DNA of 64,000 bases from Opisthorchis felineus (GCA_004794785.1 SJOL01007345.1:115463-179462), one strand, 5' to 3'; counted from the stretch's first letter, positions 1 to 10,990 are shown. Made by a program: numbers and translations. Notes: generated from the sequence alone by a model not told the origin.

Positions 1-674
1 GCGGGCCTAAATAACTGCACTTGGCCCGCAGTCAGTTGATTGTAAAAACTCGTGAAAAATGTTTCCTACGTCAACTAAATGTTGGATTATAACATCTTAT
101 TCCATTGCGTTGAGTTTTTACTTTGAGCTCTCCATATTGATCTGAGTTTGACCCTCATCATGTTGGGCGACACCACGAGTTGTTGCGCGTGTACAGTCGA
201 AATCAGTCATAGTCTGTTAGGTGGCGCTTTTCAAGATTTTCGTTGATGGGGCCGAAGACCAGAATAACGAATGACGATTCGCACGCCGTGTTGTTGATTC
301 TCAACTTGGGCATTGGTAGCGCCAGCTCGTTTGGAGGTGACCAGACAACTTGACGCTGTCTTTCGTAGGTTTTATTTTCAACGCGGAGAGAAAAGAAAAA
401 CTATGATTTTTTGTGCACCCAGTACAACAGAATACTCCTACAGTGACCACCCGGCGTGGCTAATAGCAGTGTGATTGACTCACACTTGAACAGGATAAAG
501 TGTCATCATCATCCATCAGTCACGGAATTCATATCGGGTGGTCTCCTGTTGACTGGTTCCAGTGGTCACGATTTCTCAGATGTAAGGCTCGTGTGAATTA
601 CTCTTCCTTCTGAACTACTTGTAGTTGGTTGATAGTAAATCACTACAGATCAGTTGCTTGTGGCCAACTAATCT
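1..674. other. Left edge, no gene recognised
   Basis: I see no supported gene here. Two small hairpins are visible. Bases 1-7 (GCGGGCC) pair with 23-29 (GGCCCGC). Bases 468-474 (AGTGTGA) pair with 480-486 (TCACACT). Neither has a recognisable role. Confidence 0.4.
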
Positions 675-830
675 GGTGTTCAACTACTAGCTGGGAGGTT
701 TCTGGTTCGAATCTCCCCGGAACTTCATGAGATGCGCACTGCTGAGGACTCCAAATCAGAATGAAACAGCTTCACAATGCTTCTCGAATTTCCGCGGTGG
801 ACTGACTTCACTTACAGGACGGAATTTCGA
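675..830 (+). repeat. Dispersed repeat family D, copy 1 (possibly tRNA-related)
   Basis: This stretch aligns by eye with 17525-17665 on the same strand. Shared landmarks are a GATGCGCAC block, an AATGAAACA-like block and a shared CTTACAGGACGGAAT near the right end. GGTTCGAATCT at 704-714 resembles a tRNA B box, but I cannot find a convincing A box at the right distance. It could be a SINE fragment or another interspersed repeat. The family is not identified. Confidence 0.5.
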
Positions 831-1930
831 CTGAAGTTTCTGAATCTCCCTACGCTATGAATTAAATAAAATCAATTTAATGAGGCGTTGAGTATTCGGA
901 AAGGATCCAATCTAATCCTAATCCGTACAGCGCAACTCCCATGTAGCCATCAGTCTTCTATTGTGACCTTTTCTGGTGGGCCCTGAAGGACTGAATGATC
1001 ATCAAACAGCCTGAGTTATCCTATCTTGAAAAATCAAAAACTCTCCCATATAAGGTGCCTGACAATGAAAAGGAGATATAATGAGTACATTTGAGAGACA
1101 ATATCCGGCGAACCAAGCACAATCGTCCTGTCTTGGGGGACTTTTCTTCTTGACCGTGAATCAGCCACCGCAGATCCGCCTACTGGAATTCTGTCTCGCA
1201 CTCCCTATGCCACGTCAGCAGCACATCTATGTGTTTCTACCATTCAGGTAAAACGCCTGCTTCCTTGGCACCAAGTGATGGTCTTTTTCATTCTGTCCTG
1301 TGTTTTTACCAGGATATTTTGTCTGTCGTGACCCTCGGTTCTAGTCTTAGACATTATTACATTCATTACTTCATTTCGTATAGCTACATAGGTTCTCCAT
1401 CAGACCCGCTATACACACCAACGTGCCTTCTTGAAGCTTAAGGGGACTTGGAAAAAGATGATCGGTTCACCGGAGTTTTTGTTTCACTAACTTCTCTCAT
1501 TTTTTTCGTTGATATTTGTTGCTGAACATCAGAAAACCACACGACATCTTCGAACTGGACCGAAGGGTTCTTCAATCTGACCTGGTAGAATGATCCTCTC
1601 CCAAAGCGATCACATCTTATTCCGCCGCTTCGCTAATTGCTATCTGTTAGTTGAAACTTCACTTACCGTACCCTCGTTGCTACCAGTTTTTGCATGTTTT
1701 TTCTACGTATAATCTGCTGGTTTCACTCGTTTGTCTTCCATCTGTCACATCTGGGACCTTATCCGTGACTGACGTGTAAAATGGTGCCGTGTGCGAACAA
1801 AATTTTGGTAAACTATCTTGGAATCCGAGTCACCTTGTTTTTATATCAACTCGTGGTCTGTCCCGGGTGTTATTCAGAACTACTGTTCGGAGCATGTGTG
1901 GCCAATCAACATTCAAATCAGACTCTGATC
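831..1930. other. No gene recognised
   Basis: Only short open frames occur, the longest about 110 codons across 1789-2127, with no motif. I regard them as chance. The segment ends where the first candidate LTR of the gypsy element begins. Confidence 0.4.
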
Positions 1931-2174
1931 AATGTGGGCATCTGCGAAGGAAAGTCGTTTCGTTAGCAGATAAGTCTATTCAATCAACGTCGAAACAATC
2001 TAAAAGTACAGAGGTAAAAACGTATTACCGCTTATCAGCAAGCCTTTCACAAACAGTCTCACCAATAACAGAATCGAATTCGGTACACTCATGCAAACCC
2101 CCCAGTTCAAAATGTGGCGATTCGTAGAGTTTGCTAGAATTCATCGACATCATATTCTAACGCATTTGATAACA
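1931..2174 (-). repeat. Candidate 3' LTR remnant (repeat family F, copy 1)
   Basis: The segment aligns in the same orientation with 5965-6222, about 4.0 kb away. Shared blocks include GTCGTTTCGTT, ATTCAATCA followed by CGTC, CAGAATCG- or CCAATTCAAAAT-like stretches, and ATTCGTAGA/GGTTCGTAGA. The two copies bracket gypsy RT and integrase remnants, as LTRs should. The copies have diverged with small gaps and the precise ends cannot be set by eye. It could instead be an unrelated dispersed repeat. Confidence 0.45.
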
Positions 2175-2430
2175 CTGCCCATCGGTTCTCCCTAATGACT
2201 CCGTCCAGATCTACGTCGTATGCATTAACTCGATTTCTTGCACGTTTATACCTTTAATCCATTTGTTAGGATGTTGCAGCACGTTCGACCCAAACTTCTT
2301 CGCCGGTGTGTATTTCTGGCAAGGTTTTCGTGTTGCTGTCGTGGGAGTATCTCTGACTTTTCGTTAACCGCTTCGTAACTTCCTCTGGATTGAGAGCTTT
2401 GCGAGCTAACGAACTGCCAATATGGTAACA

Positions 2431-2595
2431 ATAGTCGTTCAGTTGTGACACCCCCACGATGCCTATTTGCCATGCCATCTGAAAGAAGCACGGGGGCTGA
2501 GACTACCAGGTTGCCAAGCCCTAGACAGGAGCAGTCGAACCACGATCCTTCCAGTCAATGCGTTCGCGCCTTAACCATTGAGCTTTCTTGAGCTC
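2431..2595 (-). mobile_element. tRNA-derived SINE family A, copy 1
   Basis: The element reads on the minus strand. The tRNA-like head is at the right (about 2560-2595) and the tail, ending GAACGACTAT, is at 2431. Compared with the other copies, about 20 bases around the B box are missing (near 2538), so it could not bind TFIIIC normally. It lies inside the gypsy element and must be younger than that insertion. SINE RNAs do not encode protein; they depend on LINE enzymes for movement. Confidence 0.75.
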
Positions 2596-2767
2596 AATGG
2601 CAAACAGTAATAGGCAGCCATGTGTAAGTCCTCTAACAGTGTAGTCGCTGTACTGGCCTGTGTCCTACTGATGGTTTTGGTGTGTCCCACTGTTCCGGAA
2701 ATGTGAATTGTGGATCATGTCTTGCGTTTTGGGCTTTTGTGATAATAACTTAAATGATCGTTGGTTA

Positions 2768-2855
2768 GTTCACTAAGCTGGGTAATTTGATTTCAAACGT
2801 TTCACCACCAATCAGCGTGACATGATCAGTCCGTTGTTAAGGAGCGTAGCTATGG
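2768..2855 (-). ncRNA. Hammerhead-like repeat family H2, copy a
   Basis: On the minus strand the order is CTGATCA (complement of 2823-2829), then a potential stem II arm pair (TGTCAC and GTGGTG, 2822 down to 2804), then GAAA (complement of 2800-2803), then CGTT. This follows the hammerhead order CUGAUGA - stem II - GAAA - stem III/cleavage site. One core base is changed (CUGAUCA for CUGAUGA), which should abolish activity. AAACGTTT (2795-2802) is self-complementary, the kind of very short stem III seen in dimer-forming hammerheads of Penelope-like elements. It sits immediately after the gypsy integrase remnant, so it is probably a later insertion. Assignment is from pattern only; no folding was run. 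Confidence 0.5.
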
Positions 2856-3125
2856 TTGCGCCTTGAGCTGCTTTCACGGATGACTCTGCTTTGCTATCAG
2901 ACTGGTTGTAGTAAGGACTACCTGTTTGACGCTGAAAACAGCATTGTTCCCGTAAGGCTTCCAGCTCCCTGCTTACCGATTGGGGCTGGTTATCCGTACA
3001 CAAAATGTGGGAAATCCCATATTGTGCAAAATTAGATCTTAGGCGGTTTTACCGTGATGTGACCGTTGTGCTTGTCAGTCGGTCAAACTCAAAATCGCTA
3101 TAGTATTCAACATCTACAAGGCAGT
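2850..3125 (-). pseudogene. Ty3/gypsy integrase catalytic core, broken
   Basis: The minus-strand frame reads HCLVDVEYYSDF, then RLTSTTVTS, a stop, NRLRSNFAQYGISH, then CTDNQPQ, FQRQTGSPYYNQSDSKAE and SSVKAAQG. These match the order of a gypsy integrase core of the DDE type, which inserts element DNA into the genome. The second acidic position is in TDN and the Glu in SKAE. The first position reads VEYYSDF where relatives usually have VDYYSDF, a possible Asp to Glu change. There is an in-frame stop near 3050. No zinc-binding HHCC region or complete C-terminus was found; the sequence runs into the H2 hammerhead-like repeat. Old inactive copy. Confidence 0.8.
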
Positions 3126-3735
3126 GCTTTTTGACTGCTTTCGAATAGGTACGCTACCACTAGCAGCCGTCGACATCTTGGACATTATCGTAGCAGCTGA
3201 TTCCTCCCTTTGTGTCGTATCGGCGGTTCGACGGACGCTGTACTCTGAAAATTGATCATTCATGTGGCTGGTGACTACGGGCCAAAAATAGTTTACGGGA
3301 ACTTTGGACTCTACAACTGACTCCATTATGGGACAAACGAACACCGCAACTCACTTCCTTTTGGGCGTCACTCGGTATACACAGTTGATTGCTTTTGGAC
3401 GTTAATCCATTGTCGGTCGCGGATGAATATCGGTCCCTGAAGAAAACTCAGTTCTACTGGACACCGTTTTTCTATGGCTGACCAGTCTTGTATCGCGTAT
3501 TCTTATAAACACAGGGTCTCTTTCCGTGGTCTCTCTCATTCCTCGTCTGGAATGGAGGTCGTACCAACAGAAGTAACTGGTTCGAACTGTTGATTCTTGC
3601 CACACCCTGGAACGTATTCTCTGGAAAGCGACGAACATTTGGCCTGCTTTCTCGTGTGAAAGTTCGTAATCGTACCTTTGTGTTCTTAAGACAATCCTCT
3701 TGGAGTTTTTTTTTCACGATGGAAATGGGAGGCCT

Positions 3736-3920
3736 ATATCGTTCAGCTGTAGCATCCTTTCGGTGCCTAACTGCCATGCCACCAGAAGGAAGCACGAGGG
3801 CTGGGATATTGCTAGGTTGCCCAAGTCTAGACAGGAGAAGTCGAGAGGCAGAGGTCGGGTTAGAACCACAGACCTTCCGGTCAGTAAATTCGCGCTCTAA
3901 CCACTGAACTATCTCGCTCC
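3736..3920 (-). mobile_element. tRNA-derived SINE family A, copy 2
   Basis: On the minus strand the head reads TAGTTCAGTGGTTAGAGCGC (complement of about 3909-3890), an A-box-like tRNA sequence. A B-box-like GGTTCTAACCC lies about 35 bases further on. The body carries CTCCTGTCTAG (complement of 3828-3838) and GTGCTTCCTTCTGG, and the tail is ...CTACAGCTGAACGATATA at 3736. It is one of the better-preserved copies and lies inside the gypsy element between RT and integrase. Confidence 0.8.
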
Positions 3921-4254
3921 CTTGAGAGGCTTATGATCTGTAATAACCACGTATAGATGTTCAGACGCTTTAGGTTTAACATTCGCCATCGTTTCTCTTC
4001 CTATTTGTGTGTGCTTCCGTCCAGTTTTCAACGGACTGCGTTCCCTATTTTGTGCTGGTTTGCCCAAATGAAGAACCACTGCATTCAAACCGGATTGCCT
4101 AGTATCGCATTGAATGAGAAACCACCGATTTGGATCACAGTAAACGCATTACTTCATCTGCTCGAGTGCATCTTATTGTTCTTACGCCATTTCCACGGCA
4201 CACTCGTGTGCATCAAGATGCAAATCGGCTGCATAGAATTTGATAACTGTGTGG

Positions 4255-4760
4255 GGGGGAGTGGCTGAGACAAGTGACCATACCGTTCAGCCTTGTATCA
4301 TTTGGAACAAGCATATTCTTAGTTGCGTGAGTTTTGGGATCTGCGCTCAAGCCGTTAGATGTTACCAGATATTTACAAAAAGTGACAGACAGTCTTGTGG
4401 TTTAATTTGTATGCCCACAGATGAATGACCTGTTCGACGCAACGACTGAGAAAACAGGCTAGGTTAGCACAGTATTCTTCAAGCGTTCGGAGGATTGTTT
4501 CTGGAACTACATCACTGGACACCTTCAGCCCGAGAGGAGGACGCAGCCATCTGAATCGACCGAAAGTGGTACCGAACGTAGTGAGGTAGCTTGATTGGCC
4601 ATCGAGTCTCTTGTGCCAGAAAGTGGACGATACATCAAATATCGTGTGTAGCTTTACCTGATATCCATTTGGGAGTATATCATTTACCGACACAATCCAG
4701 AATTCAGCGACTTGGAATCGATGGAGAGTCGTAACTACTGCTTTATGACTGATCAAATCT
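4255..4760 (-). pseudogene. Ty3/gypsy reverse transcriptase, catalytic motif deleted
   Basis: The minus frame from 4756 reads FDVSSTFWHKRLD, then SSYLTTFGTTFGRFRWLRP, then LGLKVSSDV. These are consecutive Ty3/gypsy RT palm and finger motifs. After LRTLEE the frame continues NLACFLSRCVEQ, then, after a frameshift near 4375, CKYLVTSNGLSADP, which is the RT thumb region. The segment that should contain the catalytic Y-x-D-D box, normally between these blocks, is missing. The enzyme, which would copy element RNA into DNA, is therefore dead by deletion as well as by frameshift. Upstream on the minus strand (about 4830-4760) there are traces such as PVAPREIL, like the region preceding RT. Family assignment is firm; subfamily is not. 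Confidence 0.85.
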
Positions 4761-5953
4761 GTAAAATCATTAAGTCAGGCAGCTGGGCACACAGAATTTC
4801 ACGTGGAGCTACTGGAACTCCTCTTACTGGCATTGCTTCGGAAACAGCACTACCAGCGACGGGCAAGCTGACTTCTTGGAAGTAACGTAGTTCATCAGTA
4901 AGATGTATTCCTCACAAGTAGTGTCGAGGTGCAGAGTACAAGCGACCAACGCTAACGGATTTCAATCCCTAGATCACTGAAAAAACAGAAATTGAGGTCA
5001 GACCGTCCATGTCGTCTGGAATTCTAGGATAAGTTGTTTTCCGTCCTTGAGGCGTTTATTTCTGGCTACCTTGGAATGTGTACCGTCACACATCGCAGGT
5101 ACGACAACAGTAGATCTCAGGTGTAGCGGGCATGGGTGACGTTTACGGAGACGTCCAAGTCCAACTGAAATCGGTAGTGTCGGCCTTCGATGATCAGGTT
5201 AGCATGCATCCTCGTCGACCTATTGCTTCTCCCACTGCATTGATATCACATTCCCTTGAAGCCATTTCAACCGTTTTAATGGTACTTGATCGTAAATTGA
5301 TTACTTACACGTAAAGTGATTAAGCTTACCCGATTTAGAGTATGTTTGCCTACACACCGGACATTTTCCTTCATTTTTGGTTCTATAGCCCCAAAAAAAC
5401 TTCAATTAGTTAAATACTTCGTCATGACGACGTTTAGCTCCTTTATGTCAATTTCAGCATTGAGAGGCTGTAGATATCTCTCAGCAGCAGCTTCACTGCT
5501 GCACCGACTTAGCAACAGCTGATGATATTTGAGATGTCATTTTGTGACTCCCAAACTGACATGGTCGCGAACTAGGCTTTCTTTCGCACAGTCGCGGGAT
5601 TCGTAAGAGCTGACGGGATCCTGCAGCGCCAGAACGTGCTGGTCAATATTCTCGTCTGGCATCTGACCTAAGCAGAAAACCTGGGACCATCCAAACGTTT
5701 CGTTCACCTGGCTCAGACTGTGTGCAGATGAAATTTGGTGATTACTGATGTTGGATCTCTGGGGTTTACTCGCCCTTTAAACGAGGATGCATCAAATGTC
5801 AACCGAGCATGCTGAAATATTACCAGTTGGCGTTCTTTGATTCCATGTTGAAGATACTCAAAGTTAAGAACTCATCATAGGTGTGCTCCTAAGGTTTTCA
5901 TTTTTCCGCAAGTTTGTTCCTGTTACCAAAATTCGGCGGTGAAGGTGGCCAAA

Positions 5954-5961
5954 GGGTCACC
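5954..5961 (-). other. Possible primer-binding site of the gypsy element
   Basis: The minus strand reads GGTGACCC just inside the candidate 5' LTR. Eight bases match the start of a tRNA-Trp-type primer-binding site (TGGTGACCCC...), used, as I recall, by fluke CsRn1-type elements. Eight bases can match by chance; the support comes mainly from position. A tRNA comparison would settle it. Confidence 0.3.
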
Positions 5962-5964
5962 GGA

Positions 5965-6222
5965 TGCCAGTTCACCCCTGTTAGGAAAGGTCGTTTCGTT
6001 GCCAGGTAAGTTTACATTCAATCAGCGTCCAGACAATCCAGAATTACAGAGTTAGAAAACGCGCTACTGCGTACCAATAAGCCTCCCGGAAAGTATTTTT
6101 TTCTGACTAATAGCAGAGATGCATTTGGTGCTTCCGGGTTAACCTCCCAATTCAAAATTCAGTGGTTCGTAGACTGAGAGAGAATTCAACAGCATACCAC
6201 AGTATCTTTATGCGGTAACACG
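5965..6222 (-). repeat. Candidate 5' LTR remnant (repeat family F, copy 2)
   Basis: This is the second member of the direct repeat pair with 1931-2174, on the far side of the gypsy RT. On the minus strand its inner edge ends near ...GAACTGGCA, directly followed by the possible primer-binding site. LTRs usually end in CA, which would fit. The outer boundary is not visible because the similarity fades after 6222. TATA and polyadenylation signals could not be placed with confidence. Confidence 0.45.
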
Positions 6223-6225
6223 TAT

Positions 6226-9200
6226 ATATTGCTTGAGGCATTCAGTATAGTGTTTGAAATCTATGTTTTTCGAGCGTCTAAAGTGGAACTTAAAATAGTT
6301 TGAAGCCTGGTTTGTGAGTTGGTGCTTCCCTTAGGAAGTCCAGTTTCCTGATAATAATGATTTTATAAAACTTCAAAAATCTCCCGAAAAATCATGTGGT
6401 GTTTAGACATCACTCTCCTCATCGCTACATCGATCGATTTCACAACGCGTGACTTCCCGTAGAGTCACCACCTGATTCGTGTGCAATTTTCTCTCAGCTG
6501 CGTAATCTGATACCAAGGATTATATGACAGTTGAATGGATCTCATACAAATCCGTTTCAAACTCAATGATTGCAAGAATGAAGATCAGGTGGGTAGGGTG
6601 CAACTCTGGATGGATGGCGATCAGTGATACACACAAAGATGAACTTTGTGAGAACAAGGGCACTAGGTAGCTCAAGGCACTTCATATGACAGGTGCAACA
6701 CGAGCGGGCCATGTTTGGAAGCAAATAATTCCCAAAAACGTACCCGAATAGGAAGCAATAAAACCTAGATCTGTCGCGGATTGATGATTATATCACCGCT
6801 GGTTGATACTGGCTGCGTGGAGATCCTGGACAGTTACCAAATTCAGGAATTCACTTGGGAGCCTGCAAAAAGCGGTTGACCATCGGAATATGGCTTAAAC
6901 TGGGACATACTGACTGTCTAGAGCATGCACTACGCGAAATGTTACCAAATTTACCTCTGTTATTCTTAAATATAGAAAAAAATGATTGCTCAACAACGAG
7001 ATAGGTAGTCTCATTTTCAACTTTTTGATTTCTCTGTGAAACCAGTGATATAGGTACCAAGTTCTCGCTAAGCCAAACCCATCCGGCACTGAAGATGTGT
7101 GGCTCGTTTGTAACTTAACGTTTAGTATGACCCTAGCTATGTTTTCCATCAACTTGTCAGTGAAATAAGTCTGTCCGTTTGGAAAGCCGTATTAAATATG
7201 CAGTCTCCATTAGGAATATTACTCCAGATAATACCTTTCTTTTTGGAAACGTCTACTTTAGAAAAGATATCACATACATGCTGTGGAAGCACTGCTAACA
7301 CCTTCCTGATGTCAGTTGTTCACGGCAATTTCCGTGGATGGATGAGAGGGACGGACCTCAAGAATCGAGGCAACACATTGCCAATTCTTATTGGGAAGTT
7401 AGACAAAATGACAAGCACCGTGAACCGCGAGTCGGTCAGAGGTTCGTCAGTGGGTTTGGATTTATATTATGCTGTTGCATTGAATATCCAGTTCGGTTAT
7501 CGGATATTCAGGAAGGTAGAACACTCAGTCGAGCTGATATATATCGCCACCGTTTGTTTACCAAGATGTCGTTGTTTGACCTTCTGCAGGCTGAAGTCGC
7601 CATCCAAACAACTAGGAGAACAATTACTTGGCTGCGACTGTTGGAGGCTTGTTTCGGCCAGCAGCAAATTGCCCAATCTTGGCCTTTCAAACTGAACTTT
7701 CTCGGAGCTGAATATCACATCATACCATTACCTACACCGAGTTAAGTGTCCCAGAAAATGGGTCTGTCTCGTGACCAAGCACTTGGTTTGTTCTCCTAGG
7801 TCTGAAACTTATGAACAAATAACAAACCTCATCTGCCCCTCTTGTTCCGATATCCCAGATTCTCTTAACAAAAGCTTTCCACACTCCTTCTTTCCTTCAA
7901 CATGCTTTTCCCTTGAAACAGAAGCATAGAAATTAGCCAAGTGATTGGATACAGTCAACACTGATCGGTTTCATTCCTTTACAGTTCTACTTTTACCTAG
8001 GTCATCTATCCGCTCAGCTTCTCAGCGACAAGGCCGCTTTATAGCCGTCCGGCCTAATGAACATTCTTTGTGAGGCCCGTACTCTAAGAAATCATGGTTC
8101 AGCAGTTTTTTTAGTGCCTCAAATATATTACCTCCAACTCCGAGTGAACTCACCAGCTGTTCATCTAGTAAGCCTTGGTTTGACTACTCTCGTTTTTGGC
8201 TGTTCTCAATCCATTATCATCGAGGTAGTTCACTTTGAGAAGCACTGCATTTCGATGAATAAACGAATGAATGAACCGTTGAGTGAAGTAACCTGTGAAC
8301 GTTTCAATGACTAAAGAAAAACTGGGTAATTGAATGGACTGCCAAGTTAATTAATTGTTTTTCACTTATTTTCGTCTGTTACAGAGCGACGAGTCTCAAC
8401 GACGTGTGTTGGAGGGCATTTACCGGGGTTACGCAATTACGCATGATAATAGTGATAAATCTATTGATTATCCATAATAGACTTTCTTCGGGCCAGTAAT
8501 CGGATTAACTGAAAGGTTGGTGTGGGTATAACCAACACTGGGTTCCAGGACAAAGCAATTACTCATAGGAAAAACTTTTAGGACCAAAAATAAGGTTACA
8601 GAGTTAGACATCATTTTCGCAGGCAATTCGGTAGTGTTTCGCTGTTTTAACCAGGTTAAAGTCTCTCTAGAACAACCGTAAAAAGAGTATAACTGTCTAT
8701 TCTGGTGCTTTCATACAGGGATCTCAGACAGATAACCAAAAGAGAACCGAAATATCGGTCCACCGGTGACCTAAATTCCTATATGTTCACACTGCAACCA
8801 AGATGACATGTTCTGAATTTTGTCACGGCGTCAGATTCTGCTGCCTTTAAAATTGTATGACCTCGAAGAACGGTTTGCAAAGAATGTGTATCTCCCAAGT
8901 TTTTTAATCCAGCTGTTAACGATAGATAGCACTGATAATACCAGACACCTTAAGTTGAACTGCGAACGATAAGGAAAACTTAAAAAAGAACCTGCATAAG
9001 CAGAGACATCTTTATCCTACGCGGCATCTTTGAGCTAGAAAGCGAAACCTTTGAGCTGTTGCTTTACTTGCTACTAGACCGGCGATAGCACATGCATTTT
9101 AGGAGAAAAAACGTCGGGAATCACACACCAAAGATGTCACTCATCCGGAGGGATACCTACGCAGAGAGATTGCTGCCGAAAAAAAGAGCAGTTTTATCAG

Positions 9201-10726
9201 GGGTTGTCAGATATTTCAAATTCCTCCGACTGAACGATAGCGAACCAGCAGTTTAATTAATGCTTTGAGGGTGATGCAACATCTCAGGTTTGGAAAATGA
9301 AAGGTAATCAAACTTCCCAATCTGTTCACACATTCTCTCTACTCATCCTTTTTCTCATAGTTGTTCTATCTGAGCAATTTAACTAAAACTTCCATCTGTG
9401 GGTTTCCTAATTTCCTGACCATGATTGTCGTCCCATTTGGTCAAAAGCTTGAATCACGTGGCTTAGATAAATTTTGCCGTACGCCCTATGCCATTCGTGG
9501 ATCACGTGACTTATGGGTGTTTGCTCGTAACCATGACTTTGGTAATGCGAAATCTGTGACCTGATGGGCCAATTAGGGGGGCGATAAAGTTGATGTGCAG
9601 CAATAAATTTGGTACTCCGGTTTTCCTCGCACTGTTGGTGTCGTTGATGTATGCATGTCCCAAAAGTCATGGGACAGCGTACGCTCAACACCAGAAGTTA
9701 TGTTCCTTCTGTACACAGTGCGTGTTTTTCCCGCCTCCAATGAAGCCATGGTTACGCGTAATTGTGTATCAACTTTGATGCTAACTGCTTCGCTTATCTG
9801 CAGTATAGTGTTCAACTGCGGCTTCTGGTTCTCCATAACACATATTTCATAGTTGTAAGTGATCGCGGTATTTGCAGAACTCGTGCTGACATCACTCTAG
9901 CGTGAACAGTCGTCCTCTTGTCCTGGCGTAATTATTCTGGTGAGTTCACAGCAATGGGAGGAAGCTATAGACCAGTGTTTTGCTCATCAGCAGTGCATAT
10001 CCTTGGTGGTGGCGCGGTTTGAACTCCGGACATCCGATATGCGACGCAAGCGTGTTACCACGCTGGATGCATCTGAATAGTCATATCTGAACAGGCGAAC
10101 ATATTCACGCGCTCGTCTCGCCTGGTAGAATTCCAGTCTTGGTCACAGAAGTGTTGGCTCAGGAAATCCGGTGTGCTCCAGAAGTGAAGTTCGTAAAATA
10201 ATCCTCTTATAGCTTGTAAGACAAGACTCAGAAAATGTATTACCTTCCGTCTATTGCTATTTTTATGCTACACAGTTCTTCTGATGGATTCGGTCGTTTC
10301 TGTTGTAATCAGCACACCATCGAAAGCAAATTTTATTGTCTTGCTCGTTTCTAGTAGTAAAGTTGACGTTCACGTGTGATGTGCCTGAAAGTGTTGAAGG
10401 AATTGTTGTGCTTGATTCGACTCACTACGTACATGTTATCTGCATGCTGAATGCAACTATCCATATTACGAATTTTATGGCTTGGCCTGTTCTCTAGTGT
10501 AGCCGTACGTCCAAAGAGGAAGTTGTCGCTACTCCCCAGTCTAACCTGTTTTATCGTGGGTTTCATAATACAGACTGTCTTAATAGAGACGAATTTCGTT
10601 TGGCCACAGTGTTGGTTTTTAAGCCTGCAGCATCGGCTACAATTACGTCCAATGAGGACGGCGTGTGGGATTGGCGAAGTGGTGAAGATGATGATGCTGG
10701 ATGTGGTGATGATGGTAGTGATCTTC
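6226..10726. other. No gene recognised
   Basis: Open frames up to 165 codons exist (for example 7198-7695 and 7338-7745 plus, 9407-9836 minus) but overlap each other in different frames. They lack motifs and are of the length expected by chance in this much DNA. No repeat family used elsewhere in this report was recognised here. The segment could be intron or intergenic DNA. Confidence 0.35.
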
Positions 10727-10990
10727 GTCGTGCACTACAAAACGATCTTAATTTGCTCTGCACAGAACACACTGGCTCTGATTTATAAGGAAAGGCCCAC
10801 AGGTAAGTGGGATTTTTCGCTAAGGGTAGTCTGCTAGATTCAAGCCTAGTCTATACTTTTAACCAAGATAGAGACTCATGTCCGTGATACTCTTTCGAGT
10901 GTGTCTCTGTATAAGTGTTATGTTGACGATATTGTGATTCTTACCTCTGATAAGCATTTCAGTATGTATCCCAAGAGAACGAGGCAAACG
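10727..10990 (+). pseudogene. Penelope-like element reverse transcriptase remnant
   Basis: One plus frame reads LRRALQNDLNLLCTEHTG, a stop, GKAHR, a stop, VGFFAKGSLLDSSLV. After a frameshift near 10845 another reads LLTKIETHVRDTL, SSVSLYK, CYVDDIVILTSDKHF. The order LLLC...F-x-GK...GSPL-like...LY-K-YVDD...TSD fits the palm of Penelope-like RTs, where a variant of Y-K-R-YVDD is typical. The catalytic YVDD is intact at 10919-10930. Two stops and a frameshift make it a pseudogene. No GIY-YIG nuclease domain was found. A CAG|GTAAGT-like string at 10799-10806 lies within this remnant and is not taken as a splice site. An LTR-element RT is less likely because the surrounding motifs do not fit. Confidence 0.65.

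Larger units (their letters stand above)
1931..6222 (-). mobile_element. Degenerate Ty3/gypsy LTR retrotransposon with nested insertions
   Basis: Reading the minus strand from 6222 down to 1931 gives a candidate 5' LTR, a possible primer-binding site, reverse transcriptase (4760-4255), integrase core (3125-2850) and a candidate 3' LTR. RT before integrase is the Ty3/gypsy order. The whole is about 4.3 kb, and that includes two SINEs (2431-2595, 3736-3920) and a hammerhead-like repeat (2768-2855). I found no gag, protease or clear RNase H. All frames are broken, so this is an old inactive copy. RT and IN assignments rest on several motifs each. The LTR pairing and outer limits are inference. 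Flukes are known to carry Ty3/gypsy elements of the CsRn1 type, and this could be a relative, but I cannot assign the lineage. Confidence 0.65.

Noticed and set aside
1..20. Shared CCTAAATAACTGC with 34857-34869 as a repeat
   Set aside because: A 13-base exact match is expected many times by chance in 64 kb and the flanks do not align.
7198..7745. Two overlapping plus-strand frames of 135-165 codons
   Set aside because: Different frames, no motifs, and length within chance expectation for 64 kb.
10799..10806. CAG|GTAAGT splice-donor-like string
   Set aside because: Falls inside the Penelope-like RT remnant where the aligned protein continues across it.
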